A model generated the notes under the pieces. That model searched no databases. It worked only from the letters and a program-made list of their open reading frames with translations, and was not told the origin of the DNA. 64,000 nucleotides of DNA from Paraphysoderma sedebokerense (taxonomy: Eukaryota > Blastocladiomycota > Physodermatomycetes > Physodermatales > Physodermataceae): contig JAHLJZ010000099.1 in assembly GCA_025602915.1 (NCBI GenBank), forward strand, positions 19,719-83,718, given 5' to 3'. Shown here piece after piece: positions 36,209-47,900 of this stretch. The number at the start of each line of letters is the position of its first letter. Position 1 is the first letter of the stretch. Both the position numbers and the translations under genes were made by a program.

Positions 36209-38528
36209 ATGGGGGTTTCTGTTAAATATCTGCCTCCACCTGAGCCATTGATTCCGAAGGGCAATCCCTTCCATCCTGCTGTGACTGATCTTGTTATTCC
36301 GTCGGCCTTCTTTATATCCCTTGCCTCAATCTTCCTTGGGCCGGTATATTTTCCGTCATGGCATCATCTTTCCCTATTGATGTTGTACACCTATTTCTCT
36401 GGTGTTAGCTTTTTGAATATGGTTAAAAATCTTATTTCTGCTCAGAGGGTTATTCGATGTGTGGCCAACTACAGGCAGAAGTCGGAGAAAGATGGCTCTG
36501 ATGAGGTGGGTTTCTTTTCGCTTTCTGTCACAGTAACCGCAAGTGCTTATGCTTAATACTATTTTGGTGAGTTAGATATTGCAGTACCTTCATGTATTTG
36601 TAATTCCAAATTACGGCGAGTCAGTTTCCCTTCTTCAATCGACAATTCAAAGATTGGCAAGTCACAAAGGCTCTAAATCGAATTATGTAGTTGTCCTCGC
36701 AATGGAGATGCATGATCCAAGTATGTTGTGGACGATATATCTCAAAAAAGTTAGTCTGACTCTACAGCTAAATAAATCTGGAATAGGTCATGAAGAGAGA
36801 GCATCCATCCTTATGGAAATGTTTCAAAAAAAGTTTTTTGCTATGCTTTGTACAAATCATGAAGTTCAACCGCACGAAACAAAGGGTAAGTCCTCATTTT
36901 CTTAATGAAATTGCTTTATGTTTTGCCATATAAGTTAAAATTGTCGATTTCTTAGGAAAAGGATCAAATGTGTCGTACTCAGTTCGTTGCGTTCATCAAT
37001 GGGTGAAATCTCAAAAGTTCGACCAAGAGTATGTGATTGTGACAGTAATGGATGCGGATTCGGACATTCCAGAAGTCTATATCAATGAAGTCGACTCAAC
37101 TGCAACAAAGAAACGAACGGAGATGATCGAATTCTACCGTAACCAGCAGTCCCGTTCTGGGAATTCAAAAAATCCAGTTGAATTTTCACCGCCCAGCCGA
37201 ACTGCGAAACCCGACTTCACTGTTCCTGTATCACAGCCTTATACATTGCTTCAGATTTTTTCACCGTTTATCTTTTTCGCAAAGAATGGTGAGGAAGTCC
37301 CTGCCCCAGTCCGATTGTGTGATGCCATGTGGAGTATGGTAGTGATGCAGAATTTGAGTAATATTCGGGGTATTAATTTTCCAATCAGTACTTATTCTTT
37401 GACGTTGGTTTGTAGTTTTGGCACCGTTCATTTGAGTCCTTTCTAAACAATCGTACTAATTCATTTGGTTCATAAAAGTCTCTTGCCAATCTAGTTCACT
37501 ATTGGGATACCACCCCCAATGCAATTGGTGAGGATTATCACATGTACCTAAAATGCTTCTTCCTCACTCGCACACTTGCCAAAGCAACCCCTATATACGT
37601 CCCCATCAACATCACCAACGTTCAGGCAGTGCAATCTCCTCCGCTGTCTGTTTCTTCAGCATTACCTTACATCAAATGTTATGTCCAAAATATGTACGCT
37701 CGATTCGAGCAAGGAAGGCGACACCTTGACGGTTTACCTGACTCTTCCTACTCTCTACAGTTTTTGCTGTCAATTTTTGGATTGCTTCCATCTATTGACG
37801 CAACTCGTGTTGTTTCTGCCGAAGGCAAACTTCAACCTTCGTCAATCTACGACACCCCGCATAAATCGACAAAAGCAACCAATCAGCCCGGTCTACCATT
37901 GCCACCCTTGCCCTCAAAAAGCTCCATTATTTTTGATCATTTCATGGTGATGACTAATCTCCTCGAAGCTCATTTAATCCTGACATTAAGCTTGTTTATG
38001 ATGTTGGTTGTCCCGATTACTTTGGCACTGTACCCATCGTTTTTTAACGACAATGGTATCGGAACCAATGTGCTGTCCTACATTTCAATGGTGAACGGCT
38101 TAAACGGCATTTGGTTGATTGTAATGATTGTCCAATACGAAATCTTGCATAGATTGCTTGATGCGTCAGGGATATTTTCTTCCCCGTCCTCGCCAACCCG
38201 AAATTCCAAGACTAAAACGAGACACCTAAGATACTTATTGGACTACATGTGGCTGCCTATTACACCTATCATTTACTCCAACTTACCGGCTGCATCGTAC
38301 TGTATAGGATATTTCGTGAAATGGTGGAAAGGGGATTGGAGTGTGAGGTATATCGTGGCCTCGAAAGGAGACCACGGCGGACAAAAAGATAAAATGTGCT
38401 TACATGAAAAATCCGAGATTAAGAAAGATGAAGGTAGAGATGCAGGAGAGAGGACAGATGACGAATGGGTTGTTGTTGGTGACAAAGGAAAGAAAGCTGG
38501 CCTGCGAAGTAGACGAAGGAAGGATTAA
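36209..38528 (+). CDS. membrane GT2-like glycosyltransferase, product unknown
   Basis: Four exons: 36209-36505, 36585-36885, 36956-37407, 37479-38528; 699 residues. Two hydrophobic segments lie near the N-terminus and several more near the C-terminus around a cytosolic catalytic region. Catalytic-type motifs in GT2 order: HVFVIPNYGES at the nucleotide-binding strand, DAD at residues 232-234, Glu368-Asp369 in GEDYHMYLK, and QGRRH (428-432) where processive GT2 enzymes have QxxRW. This suggests a processive or transmembrane sugar transferase using a nucleotide sugar. It is not chitin synthase, whose QRRRW and neighbouring blocks are missing. The basic tail (KSEIKKDEG, GLRSRRRKD) is cytosolic. 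Substrate cannot be told. Confidence 0.75.
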
Positions 38529-38844
38529 TAAAGATTTTCGAATTATGATTAAGTCAATTTTGACGGAGAACATGTCGGGAGTTTCGCAGTACAATTGGAA
38601 TTCGTCACCAATTTCTGCTTATGAATTAGGCATATTTCACCGATTTATTGTAACCCACCTCCGCCCCTTACACTCACCAATGAGCCAGATGCGCAAGCAA
38701 CATAACAAGTAATTCATGTCATTAACCAAGCCGCAACAAGAAGATGTACTGCTTTTCATTGGTTTTATTTCCTTGACAACATATACCTATGCATATTAAA
38801 GCCAAACTGAAAAAGACACAATTCAAAATCATGGTCTCGACGAT

Positions 38845-38970
38845 TCACTCCGGAGTCTGGTTGGGCGCGGGATCATTTGAATCAACTGGCTTTGGCGCCA
38901 GTCCTCCGAATCCTCCAAACATAATCCAATTCTCCTTCAACTCAAGCCACAAATTCGAAATCCATTTCTT
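38845..38970 (-). CDS. possible last exon of a small minus-strand gene
   Basis: After a TAG acceptor, a 42-codon frame reads KKWISNLWLELKENW and continues MFGGFGGLAPKPVDSN to a stop at 38845. The composition looks protein-like: an amphipathic or membrane-proximal start and an acidic proline-rich tail. The upstream exon would lie inside or beyond the 5' end of the LRR gene at 39013 and was not found. It may be a small gene overlapping head-to-head with that LRR gene, or chance. Confidence 0.25.
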   Translation of the reverse strand, partial: KKWISNLWLELKENWIMFGGFGGLAPKPVDSNDPAPNQTPE

Positions 38971-39012
38971 CTAATCAGGAACGCACACTCTAATTGAAGT
39001 AGTATTCAATTT

Positions 39013-40383
39013 ATGCCTCACGATAGCTACATTTGCCCGCTGATCACGACAAAATTTGTAGACATCTTACCATACATCGCCAGGTACCTTGCGTCCAACG
39101 ATCTGAAGGAATTGTCGCTTACGCACAGCGCTTTTCTAAATATTGCGAGACGCTGGCTTTTCCGCACTACAGCTGTTGAAAATGTGTATCTCAAGCAGTT
39201 ATACGAAAACAAAAATATGCTAGGCTTTGTCAAGAAGCTGACCTTCATGGGAGGAGGTGACTGGATTGGTGACTTGGAAGAACTTTTACCAAATCTGTCA
39301 TATCTAGCCTATTCACATTTTCCGAAAGCATTATCGATTTTGAGAGTGACGGTGCCTTATTTGAGGGTGTTTGAATGTATTCAGGTCCCGATCAATTTCC
39401 CGGAATTTTTAGAGCTTCCGGGAACTCTGGAAAAGCTTACATTGGAAATGTGTAGTCTGACCGAGTTGCCGATTCTGCGGGGCAATATTAGAGTCTTGAA
39501 ATGCTCTTTTAATTCCCTTGACTTCTTACCGGAATTGCCGTCAACTTTAGAAGAACTTGATTGTTCGTACAACAGTATCTCGATTATACGCAGATTACCG
39601 AAATCACTCAAGGCTCTGAATTGTTCTTCAAACCTCATGCAATCACTTCCTTCTCTGCCGTCCTCATTAAAAGTCCTTAAAATGCACCATTGTTTCTCCA
39701 TCAAAACTTTAACGGGCTTATGTTCGTCTCTTGAGACCCTCGATTGTGCATATTGTGATATATCCGGAATTCCAGAGAAATTACAGAATCTTCAGTGTCT
39801 CGATTGCTCTCATAACAGCGGCTTAACTTTTCTCCCGAGATTTCCAAACACTCTTGTCAAACTCAACTCTAGTAATTGTGCTCTGTCATCTCTGCCAGAT
39901 CTTCCATCGTCGCTACAAATCTTAGAATGCAGAAATAACAGTCTTGGGTCGCTTCCCGAGTTACCTCCTCACCTTCAAAGGATGAATATTGAAGGTAATA
40001 AACCATAACAATTCCTTATTGGGTACCCAATAATGTACTGACTCTCCTTAGGAAACCGGATACAAACGCTTCCGCAGTTCCCTGAATCGGTTACGTCTAT
40101 AGTTGTTGCAAGGAATCGCGTGTCCTTTCTTCCATCCCTCCCTGCGTCATTGAAGCACCTTGATTGTCGTGACAACCGTATACATTTTCTGCCTGAGCTT
40201 CCTAATACGCTTTATCACCTTGACTGCTGTTACAATGAACTTCAGGATCTTCCGGTTCTACCAGACTCTCTGTCGCTGCTTGATTGTAGTTATAACGAAC
40301 TTAGGCGTTTACCAGTATCGGTTAAGGATGTGGAAGATTTTCGATGTGAGGGAAATACGATGCTAGAAGAGCAATCTACATAA
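39013..40383 (+). CDS. F-box-like protein with bacterial-type (LPxLP) leucine-rich repeats, LRR-A
   Basis: Two exons (39013-39994, 40052-40383) give 437 residues. The N-terminal 50 residues look like an F-box: FVDILPYIARYLASNDLKEL, then LTHSAFLNIARRWLF. From about residue 130 come roughly 20-residue repeats with consensus LPxLPxSLxxLDCSxNxL, for example LPELPSTLEELDCSYNSI and LPSLPASLKHLDCRDNRI. This is the short LRR type best known from IpaH, SspH and YopM effectors (SMART LRR_BAC), not the longer animal or plant types. No NEL E3 domain is present. Inferred role: SCF substrate receptor. The same architecture occurs at 40965-42260 and 60240-61811. Confidence 0.75.
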
Positions 40384-40776
40384 GGGGAGACTTGGCAATT
40401 GTTAAATGAGATTTCTTTGAGGACTCGGAGCGATATGAAGTGTTTGGGTATCTCATTGAGATCGGGAGTATTTCTTTCAACCCAACAAAATTCTATTGCG
40501 TATCTTCTCCATGAAATCCGTTGGTTCATGTGAGGGAGCCCAGTTTATACTGAGCTGTTCGGTTCTGCTGAGAACCGCATCATAGCAAAGATGAAGTATG
40601 CTTAATGTTGGTATAATTTTGGGGATAAATGCCGTGACGCCGAATGTATAAATTTAGGCATCTTGCGAAAGAGAGGACTGTGATGACACAAATATAGTTG
40701 TTATGCGGATAATACAAACTGAAGTCATTAATGAAGTATAAGAATATATGTTTACCAGCGTCGTTTTCGTCGCCAA
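40384..40776. other. region between LRR-A and tRNA-Lys
   Basis: About 390 bp, AT-rich, containing the 3' region of LRR-A. No gene or repeat was seen. Confidence 0.4.
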
Positions 40777-40849
40777 GCCCGGTTAACTCAGTCGGTAGAG
40801 TGTGCGGCTCTTAACCGCAATGTCGTGGGTTCGAGCCCCACATTGGGCG
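40777..40849 (+). tRNA. tRNA-Lys (anticodon CTT)
   Basis: 73 nt, identical to the minus-strand gene at 31270-31342. Acceptor, D, anticodon (CTCTTAA loop) and T arms are all intact, and there is no intron. A run of eight or so T residues follows within a few bases as terminator. It lies between two convergent LPxLP-LRR genes. Confidence 0.97.
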
Positions 40850-40964
40850 AAGCTTTTTTTTCATCGCCATCGCGACATATTCTTTGCAGTGTGATTATAT
40901 CCCAAGTGTCTGAATATACTTTTAGTATTATCATTTTGACCGTTGATTTGATGAAAATTTACTT

Positions 40965-42260
40965 TCATGACAATACATCCATTGCCAAAGAATTGGACGA
41001 ATCTTGATGACCCGACAAGTTAAGTGGATTATTGTAATAATCTATATTTACAACTGATTCAGGTATTTCCGGTAAAAAAACGATATTATTATCACTGCAA
41101 ATCAACCTCTTAAGCGAAGTGGGCAAAATAGGAAGATGAGTCAAGGCATTTCCTCGACAATTCAAACTCCGGAGTGAATTCGGTAACCGCGGAAGGGAAA
41201 TCAGGTCACACTGAATACATGATAAAGTGCTCAATGAATCTGGAAGAGGAGGGAGCTCAAAAAATGTACATTGTTGACAGTATAACAGGATGAGTGAGGT
41301 TGGCAGGTCAGGTAATCGGTCCCAGAACGAGCAATACAATTTTTTCAATGATGGCGGCAGGACAGAAGGGGGAAGTAAAGATGAGCAACCTATACAATTG
41401 AGTATTTCTAGTGACTTCGGAAGCCCTGGAAGAGATTGAAGCCTTTCACTACTGATACAATAAAGCACCTTCAAATTCGGAGGCAAAGATGGTAATGTGA
41501 AGAAATTGGTGCAATTTAAATTTAGCTCCTTCAGGGATGGCGGCAATAGTGAGATTTGAGAGAGACTTTTGCAGCCGCTTAAATTGAGGTATTGTAACTT
41601 TTGTGGTAACGCTGGTAAGACTCTTAATGACCAATTATCAGAGCAATCAAGACGTTGTAGACCATCAGGAAGGGAGGGTAACGTCGTTATTTCATTGATC
41701 CGGCATGTAAGACTGCGCAATGATTGCGGAAAGCGAAAAAATCTTTTGAGACCATTGCCTTCACAATGCAAAGACGTCAAATTATCTGGCAGTGATGGCA
41801 AAGTTTCAAAAGGCGAGTTAATTAGGCTTAATTCTGTTAATGTCTCTGGTAAATCTTGAAATTGTATTCTTGATGACTGAAATTCAAATCTACTCAAATA
41901 TTTCAGCAACTGCAAATCAACTCCCGAACAATCCGTGAAATCAAGTAATATCAACTTTTGAATATTTGGAATTCTCATCACCAACTGTTGTGTGTCGCGA
42001 GTAAACTCGTCAAACCCTTCCATTCCGCGAAGACCTAATGTATGAATATACCGAATCATCACACTTTTACATATGTCAGGTAAATTAACGCAGGGAGTTG
42101 TAAATTCTCGGAATAAAGTAGCCCTAGACGGTTCGAGGAAAGTTTGGTGGGTCAGCGCAAAATTTTTCAAGTCATTTTGGTTCATGAATGTCGCGACGAT
42201 GGGTAAAATGTCCGTAAACTCAGAACATATAATTCTAGTCGAATTCATATTAAATCCCAA
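40965..42260 (-). CDS. F-box-like protein with bacterial-type (LPxLP) leucine-rich repeats, LRR-B
   Basis: Single exon, 431 residues; a second ATG at 42248 could be the start. The F-box-like N-terminus (FTDILPIVATFMNQNDLKNF, then LTHQTFLEPSRATLF) aligns with LRR-A. At least twelve short repeats follow, such as LPSLPDGLQRLDCSDNWSL, LPPLPDSLSTLSCIQCDL and LPRLPNSLRSLNCRGNAL. It points towards LRR-A with the tRNA-Lys between them and looks like an old inverted duplicate. Unlike LRR-A it has no intron in the repeat region. Probable ubiquitin-ligase substrate receptor; target unknown. Confidence 0.75.
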   Translation of the reverse strand: MGFNMNSTRIICSEFTDILPIVATFMNQNDLKNFALTHQTFLEPSRATLFREFTTPCVNLPDICKSVMIRYIHTLGLRGMEGFDEFTRDTQQLVMRIPNIQKLILLDFTDCSGVDLQLLKYLSRFEFQSSRIQFQDLPETLTELSLINSPFETLPSLPDNLTSLHCEGNGLKRFFRFPQSLRSLTCRINEITTLPSLPDGLQRLDCSDNWSLRVLPALPQKLQYLNLSGCKSLSQISLLPPSLKELNLNCTNFFTLPSLPPNLKVLYCISSERLQSLPGLPKSLEILNCIGCSSLLPPSVLPPSLKKLYCSFWDRLPDLPTSLILLYCQQCTFFELPPLPDSLSTLSCIQCDLISLPRLPNSLRSLNCRGNALTHLPILPTSLKRLICSDNNIVFLPEIPESVVNIDYYNNPLNLSGHQDSSNSLAMDVLS

Positions 42261-43323
42261 TATTTATATGGTCCTCGCATAATTCTGTACTGGGTGCTAT
42301 CATACGATATTTTACAACTATGCCCTGAAGTCAGAAGCATTTCAACCAATTGGGCCCAGCTGGTCATAAGCTCACTGATGCGACCGAAATCGCTACTCAA
42401 ACGCCATTAAAGCAGCCGCTGTTACTCCTCTCCTTCGCTTCGTTCATGACAATGAATGATGTGATGATTTCACGTCTTTGAGGAGAGTTTGGGAATCATA
42501 TACAATAATTTGTTGCAAGTTTGGTCAAACTGTGACGACGAGGATGGACGCTGACCACGTAACATATACTTTGATTTGGAAGGCCTAAATCACCTGAAGG
42601 CTAAATGTGGCCAACTCATGTCTCTTATCGCTCACACATAGAAACAGCTTATACAAGATCTAATAGAATAAAACTGTCTAAAACACTCTCTGGATAAAGA
42701 GTCAAGCTATTCCTCCCGGTATCAGACCTATGCCAGAGTCATATATATTGTGAAAGTCAATGCTGTAGCTCAGGCTTCCAATTATACCCAGTAACTTATC
42801 ATGGAGACTCCTAATGGTCGTTTCTGGTATATCTCAACCTCTATTGAGGTACGCATTGAAGCAATTCTCACAGTATTACCATGCCTCGCGGGATATCTTT
42901 CTCAACTCTTAATGCATTCTGGGTTCAACCGAAGTCACTTGGAGGGTCACAATCTCAAGATGTGATTTTGATCAGGTTACCCGCCAATGTCTCGAGAAGA
43001 CAGCCATGGTACACGGAATTTTCGACAAATTGGTGGAGAACCTGGTCAAGATGACATGATGGGAAAGCGAAAGCTCCAAGACAAATTATGTAGCAATAAG
43101 CGATCATTGGGACTTAAATCAGCAATACAGCAAAAGGAAAGTCGCAATAAGAGTGAATTATTTAATATTCTAATAATGTTTGCGTGGCATTCTCGGATGA
43201 GAATCAGTTCATGTGCGCCAAGGCCTCTCAAAAGATCGACACTTTGTGATTCTGACAACATTCCTGTACTCATCACAACGATATACACTCTGAGCCATAT
43301 CTATACCAAATATTGCTGAAAAG
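42261..43323. other. 1-kb region between LRR-B and centrin
   Basis: It should hold the promoters of the divergent LRR-B (-) and CDC31 (+). Opposing open frames at 42987-43319 (+) and 43046-43288 (-) overlap each other; neither shows a domain, codon signature or splice pattern strong enough to call. Confidence 0.35.
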
Positions 43324-44132
43324 ATGATGGTAAACTTTCACCTTCACTTTGTTTTCTTCTATAGACATAACAGTTGACCTCATCGCTCCTGTCAATTGAC
43401 TGATCCATTTCTCCAACCCTTTTTTCGTCTTGTATCACAACACAATAGTCCTCAACCTTCCGCAAACCAACCACCTCCACCTCCAATCGCACAAAACAGT
43501 CTCGTCCTGAACTTACGCCCGAACAGAAACAAGAAATCAGAGAAGCATTCGATCTTTTCGATACAGATGGTTCCGGAACGATTGATTCCAAGGAACTAAA
43601 AGTCGCAATGAGGGCGTTAGGATTTGAACCTAAAAAAGAGGAAATCAAAAGAATGATTAGTGAGATTGATAAAAATGGCACTGGGAGTATCGATTTTAAT
43701 GAATTCTTGGAATTGATGACTGGCAAAATGGTACAATCTGTGGTCTTTATTTTCATCGTCGCAATCAGCAATCATTAAGCCTATTATCTCATTACCTTAA
43801 TTTCTTCCAATTTTGTATTTCTTGGACTCTAACTCTTCTATTCGTACTCTCCTGCCCTTTCGATACTTACATTCTCTTCCACACCCTTAACCACACCACA
43901 AAAGGCCGAACGGGACTCCCGCACTGAAATTCTCAAAGCCTTCAAACTCTTTGACGACGACAACACTGGTTCTATTTCATTCAAAAATTTAAAGCGAGTA
44001 GCCAGAGAGTTAGGCGAAAACCTGACAGACGAAGAGTTACAAGAAATGATTGACGAAGCTGATAGAGACGGGGACGGTGTTGTCAGTGAAGAAGAGTTTT
44101 TAAGGGTAATGAAAAAAACGGGGTTGTATTAA
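43324..44132 (+). CDS. CDC31: centrin (Cdc31)
   Basis: Three exons: 43324-43329 (two codons, ATG ATG), 43449-43730, 43905-44132; 171 residues. Centrin is an EF-hand protein of the spindle pole body and centrosome, needed for its duplication. EF-hand loops lie at residues 40-51 ([12 protein letters not shown]), 76-87 ([12 protein letters not shown]), 113-124 ([12 protein letters not shown]) and 149-160 ([12 protein letters not shown]). The third loop ends in Asn rather than Glu, so it may bind calcium weakly. [20 protein letters not shown] and the C-terminal MKKTGLY are centrin, not calmodulin, signatures. The tiny first exon is inferred because an in-frame stop lies just upstream of exon 2. 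Confidence 0.92.
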
Positions 44133-44966
44133 AAATATTCAACTCCCCTCTTCATACATCATACAACTATCACACAACTATAGTAGACGTACCATGCGGA
44201 CGTTAACGTTGTGAAACGCCTGTAGTTAGACATATTTCCTTCATTTTATTCTTTGGATCGGAAGGAATCAGGCGATAATGGAAGTTAGTTACCTATTACC
44301 TCTTGTCGTGTACATTTGTGTTAAAATCGGAGATTCAAGAAATTCAATAGGGGAAACGATGTAGTCAGTACATCTGTAATTGAATTTCAATGTGTTTATG
44401 GCTTTAAATATACAAAATATACATATTTATGATTTCTTTGCTTAAGTCGATGTCTGAAGATTCCATAAGTGCAAGCCCCCCAATACACAATAATCCTGCG
44501 ATCTGTCTACTCTGTATTAACAACAGTCAATCACATCATTTTGATCTCTCGGAACATCATCGCCCAATCAATCTAACTCTAGTTATATAAACTTTGCACA
44601 AATCTTATTCTGAAGTAACCATCTTATTCTGAATTTATTTACTGTGTGTCTTCTTCTTTTTCACTTTTTCGCTCTACGGTGACTAAATAAAGTTATATAA
44701 TTATACAATATATAAATCCCCGTTTAAACTCACAACTCACGTAATAATAAAACAAAGTGAACAAAGATAAACAAAGTAAACTGTCTGTACAAATTTACAA
44801 ATCCGTCGTAAAGATAATAAAGTCCATCAGGCAATTGATGATTTACAATTTGAATATTTATTTACGGCGACGAAGGGTTCGCGATGGCTGTTGATTCGTT
44901 GAAATCGTGAGGATCGGATGAAATTTGGTTAAAATTGGTTAAATCGAGGATAAAAACGATGATGAA
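44133..44966. other. convergent intergenic region between CDC31 and PDS5
   Basis: About 830 bp of strongly AT-rich DNA taking the 3' ends of both genes. No open frame, tRNA or repeat of note. Confidence 0.5.
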
Positions 44967-47900
44967 TTAAATAGAGGGGTTGAGAGAAAAATGACAAACC
45001 ATTGAATCGACTGAATCTTGGCTAATTGTATTTTCTATTGACTCTGATTTCTTTGGTCGACCACATTTATTTTTGGTAGTTAACAGCTTACTTTTGACAT
45101 CTTCATCTTCATCTTCGCCGTCGTCTTGTGTTGAAATACTTCTAGTTCATTTTGGTTTACAAGTTACTAAATCATCATCAAACCCGCACGAGCAAACACA
45201 TAAGAAAGATAAAAAGAAACTCACAACTTTGAATTCGGTGTCGGAATAGTACTCGATTTTCCTTTTCCTCTTGCATTACCTTTAGCTTTTCCTTTACCGG
45301 ATTCAAAAACATTATCTTCATCAGCGTCGATCGTAGGTAACTCTTGAGGTGTTTGTTCCCGTGATTTACGTTTCTTGGCTGGTGGACTACACGAATACCA
45401 GCAAAATTAGTTCAAGTAAGTATTCAAATTCATTGGTAGAGGTGATAACGAATACAAAGACATGTGACATTACCTCGATTTCTCGAATTCTTGGGCATCA
45501 GAGTTCCCGTCTTCGTCTATTTCCATTTCGGGAGTTTTGGATTTTCTTTTTCGAGAGGTACTAGGTGTATTGGACCGACTTGACCTAATTTTAGGTTGAC
45601 TACACAGTTAACCCAAACGACACAAGAATTCCCAAAACTGAAACAGTTTCGATACGTACTTTCCAGGTGGAAACTCAAACTCATCGTTATCTTCTTCCTC
45701 TTCTTCTTCGTCATGGGATACTTCAGAATCACTAGACTCTTGTTTTCTTCTACCTCGACTGATACCCGGAGTTTTACGTTTCCCAACAACTTTTTTAACT
45801 GAACTCTCCTTTTTTTTCATCGCCACCCCGACTTTCTTCTTCCCCATCACTTTAGCGACCTCTCTCTCCTTTTCCACAGTTTTATTCCAGTCCTCTGGTA
45901 ACCAATTTTTCCGTAAATTAACGGCAGCAGCTGTACCATTTAATTTATGGAAAATATCGGACGGTAATTTAACGTCCCCTGGGTACGAATTCAACGGCCA
46001 CTGATTAGCGGTACATTTTTGACGGAGAAGGAATTGAGTTAAGTCGGAGAGAACGTAAATGTTCTATTCGGAAAAAGAGGTTTTAAATTGATTAATGATT
46101 AATGAAGAAAAAACAGAGTGTGTTAAGAAAGTGTTTATACCTCGTCTAATTTTTGTTGATCGTCAACGGTTTGTACTGTCTTTAATTTTCCGGCGATGTG
46201 GTACAACAAAGGAACGTTTTCCTTGGTGGCGATACAATCCAAGTAGTATTCGAGATACCTAATTTAATTTCCACCCAAATCGATAAAATCCATGAATAAT
46301 TTTCCCAAAACCGTATTAAACACTACTACAGAAATTAGCGGGAAAACTACATACGCCGACAACAGCTTCAAGTCATCTGTGTTTGCCGCGAAATCAGGAT
46401 GTTGAGCAAGCAAATAAACAATACGAGCCAACACCAATTCCAACGTTGTCGACATTTTCGGTTCTAACAAACGTCACATCCAAAATATCATTAGTCATGC
46501 TACTTTCAAACTTCAACACTCAACACTTGATTAACAAAAAAAAACACTACATACGTAATTTTTGAACTTGAACCGCTTTGGCTAAATAATTAGTCACCAA
46601 ATGTTTAATATCTTCTTCAGGTTCATGTGCGACGAGGGCAATCCCGCTGATGTAGCGGGTATGTAACTTCCAAGCACTTAAATACGTGATTAACTTTTTA
46701 GTGAAGGATGATCGAATTTGGTAGACGGGATCCTATAGAGTATTCAACCACAATTAGATCAAACAGGATGAACAGATATGTCAGAAAGTAGGAAATGAGG
46801 TTAAACCTGAACTAGTTTCATGACATTCATGAATAACTCGGTGTGAATCATTTTCTCGAATACAGCGTTCATGGCTAATCGTAATACTGATTTACCAGCC
46901 GTTAATCGAACAGCGGATGCATGCTTTGGTCTGGAATTAGTATGTCACCCCCGTTAGTATATACCCATAATAAACGAAATTAAATGTCGACAGGTTAAAC
47001 GTACAATGAATCCCCTGATCTAGTGAGATCCCCATTTTTACTTAAACAAACACCCAACAACTTTAACACAGGTTTAGCGAATTCTTTACAAGCAACCAAC
47101 ATTTCTTTGGCACCATCGACATCTGGTCCGGACGATCCAATAGCTTCAGAAGACGAGGAAAACAACGGAGTCGTGAATTTCGCGAGTGAAATTAATCGGT
47201 AGACCAAGACTTTGATCGCTTTCACCTATAACCCAAAAACCATCAGCGTACGCTAATCAAATTCAATTTAGAGACCTTATAAAAACAAACCTTAACACGA
47301 CACCCATCCTCCAATTCACACCAATCCACCCATTCTCTCCAATCTTCCTTTTTCTTCCCGGTACTCTCCCCACAAACATTCGTATCCAATAACACCAACT
47401 CATTTACAATCATATCAATGACTTCCTCCCCTTTACTATGTTTCTCGAATAAATCAATCTTGTATTTGACTATTTGAGTCAACACTGTTAATTGGGTAAC
47501 TAGAGTAGAGAACCCAGACGGGGTAGAGTCCAAGTAGAGACACTGACAGGAGGGTTTTAAGTATCGGTTAATGTTGAGTGACGATTGGGAAGGCGAGAAA
47601 GTTAAAGGAAAGGACTTACGTCGAGGTAATCGTTTACTGCTTTTTGACTATTCTCCATGAAACAAAGAATAATCGCCGCGTATTTAGCGTGTACCGGGGA
47701 CCCGGATTTACATAGTTCCTCCAGTACCGTTAAATTCAAACTGACATCACGTATGATGAAAACCGTTAACACAGCTGTTCCAAACTACGTAAATAGAGAA
47801 TAAAATATATGTAAAGTACCTATCGATCTTGACTTTACCTTCCCTCTTCATCGCTAATTTCGCTATGACGCGTAAAGCAACCGTCACATTTTCATCTTCG

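Noticed and set aside
36209-38528. Chitin synthase
   Set aside because: Topology and DAD/ED motifs are similar, but QRRRW and the surrounding chitin synthase blocks are absent (QGRRH instead).
42987-43319. Gene upstream of centrin
   Set aside because: Opposite-strand frames of similar length overlap, typical of chance open frames; no domain in either.
43324-44132. Calmodulin
   Set aside because: The linker [21 protein letters not shown]-terminal extension and MKKTGLY end are centrin features.
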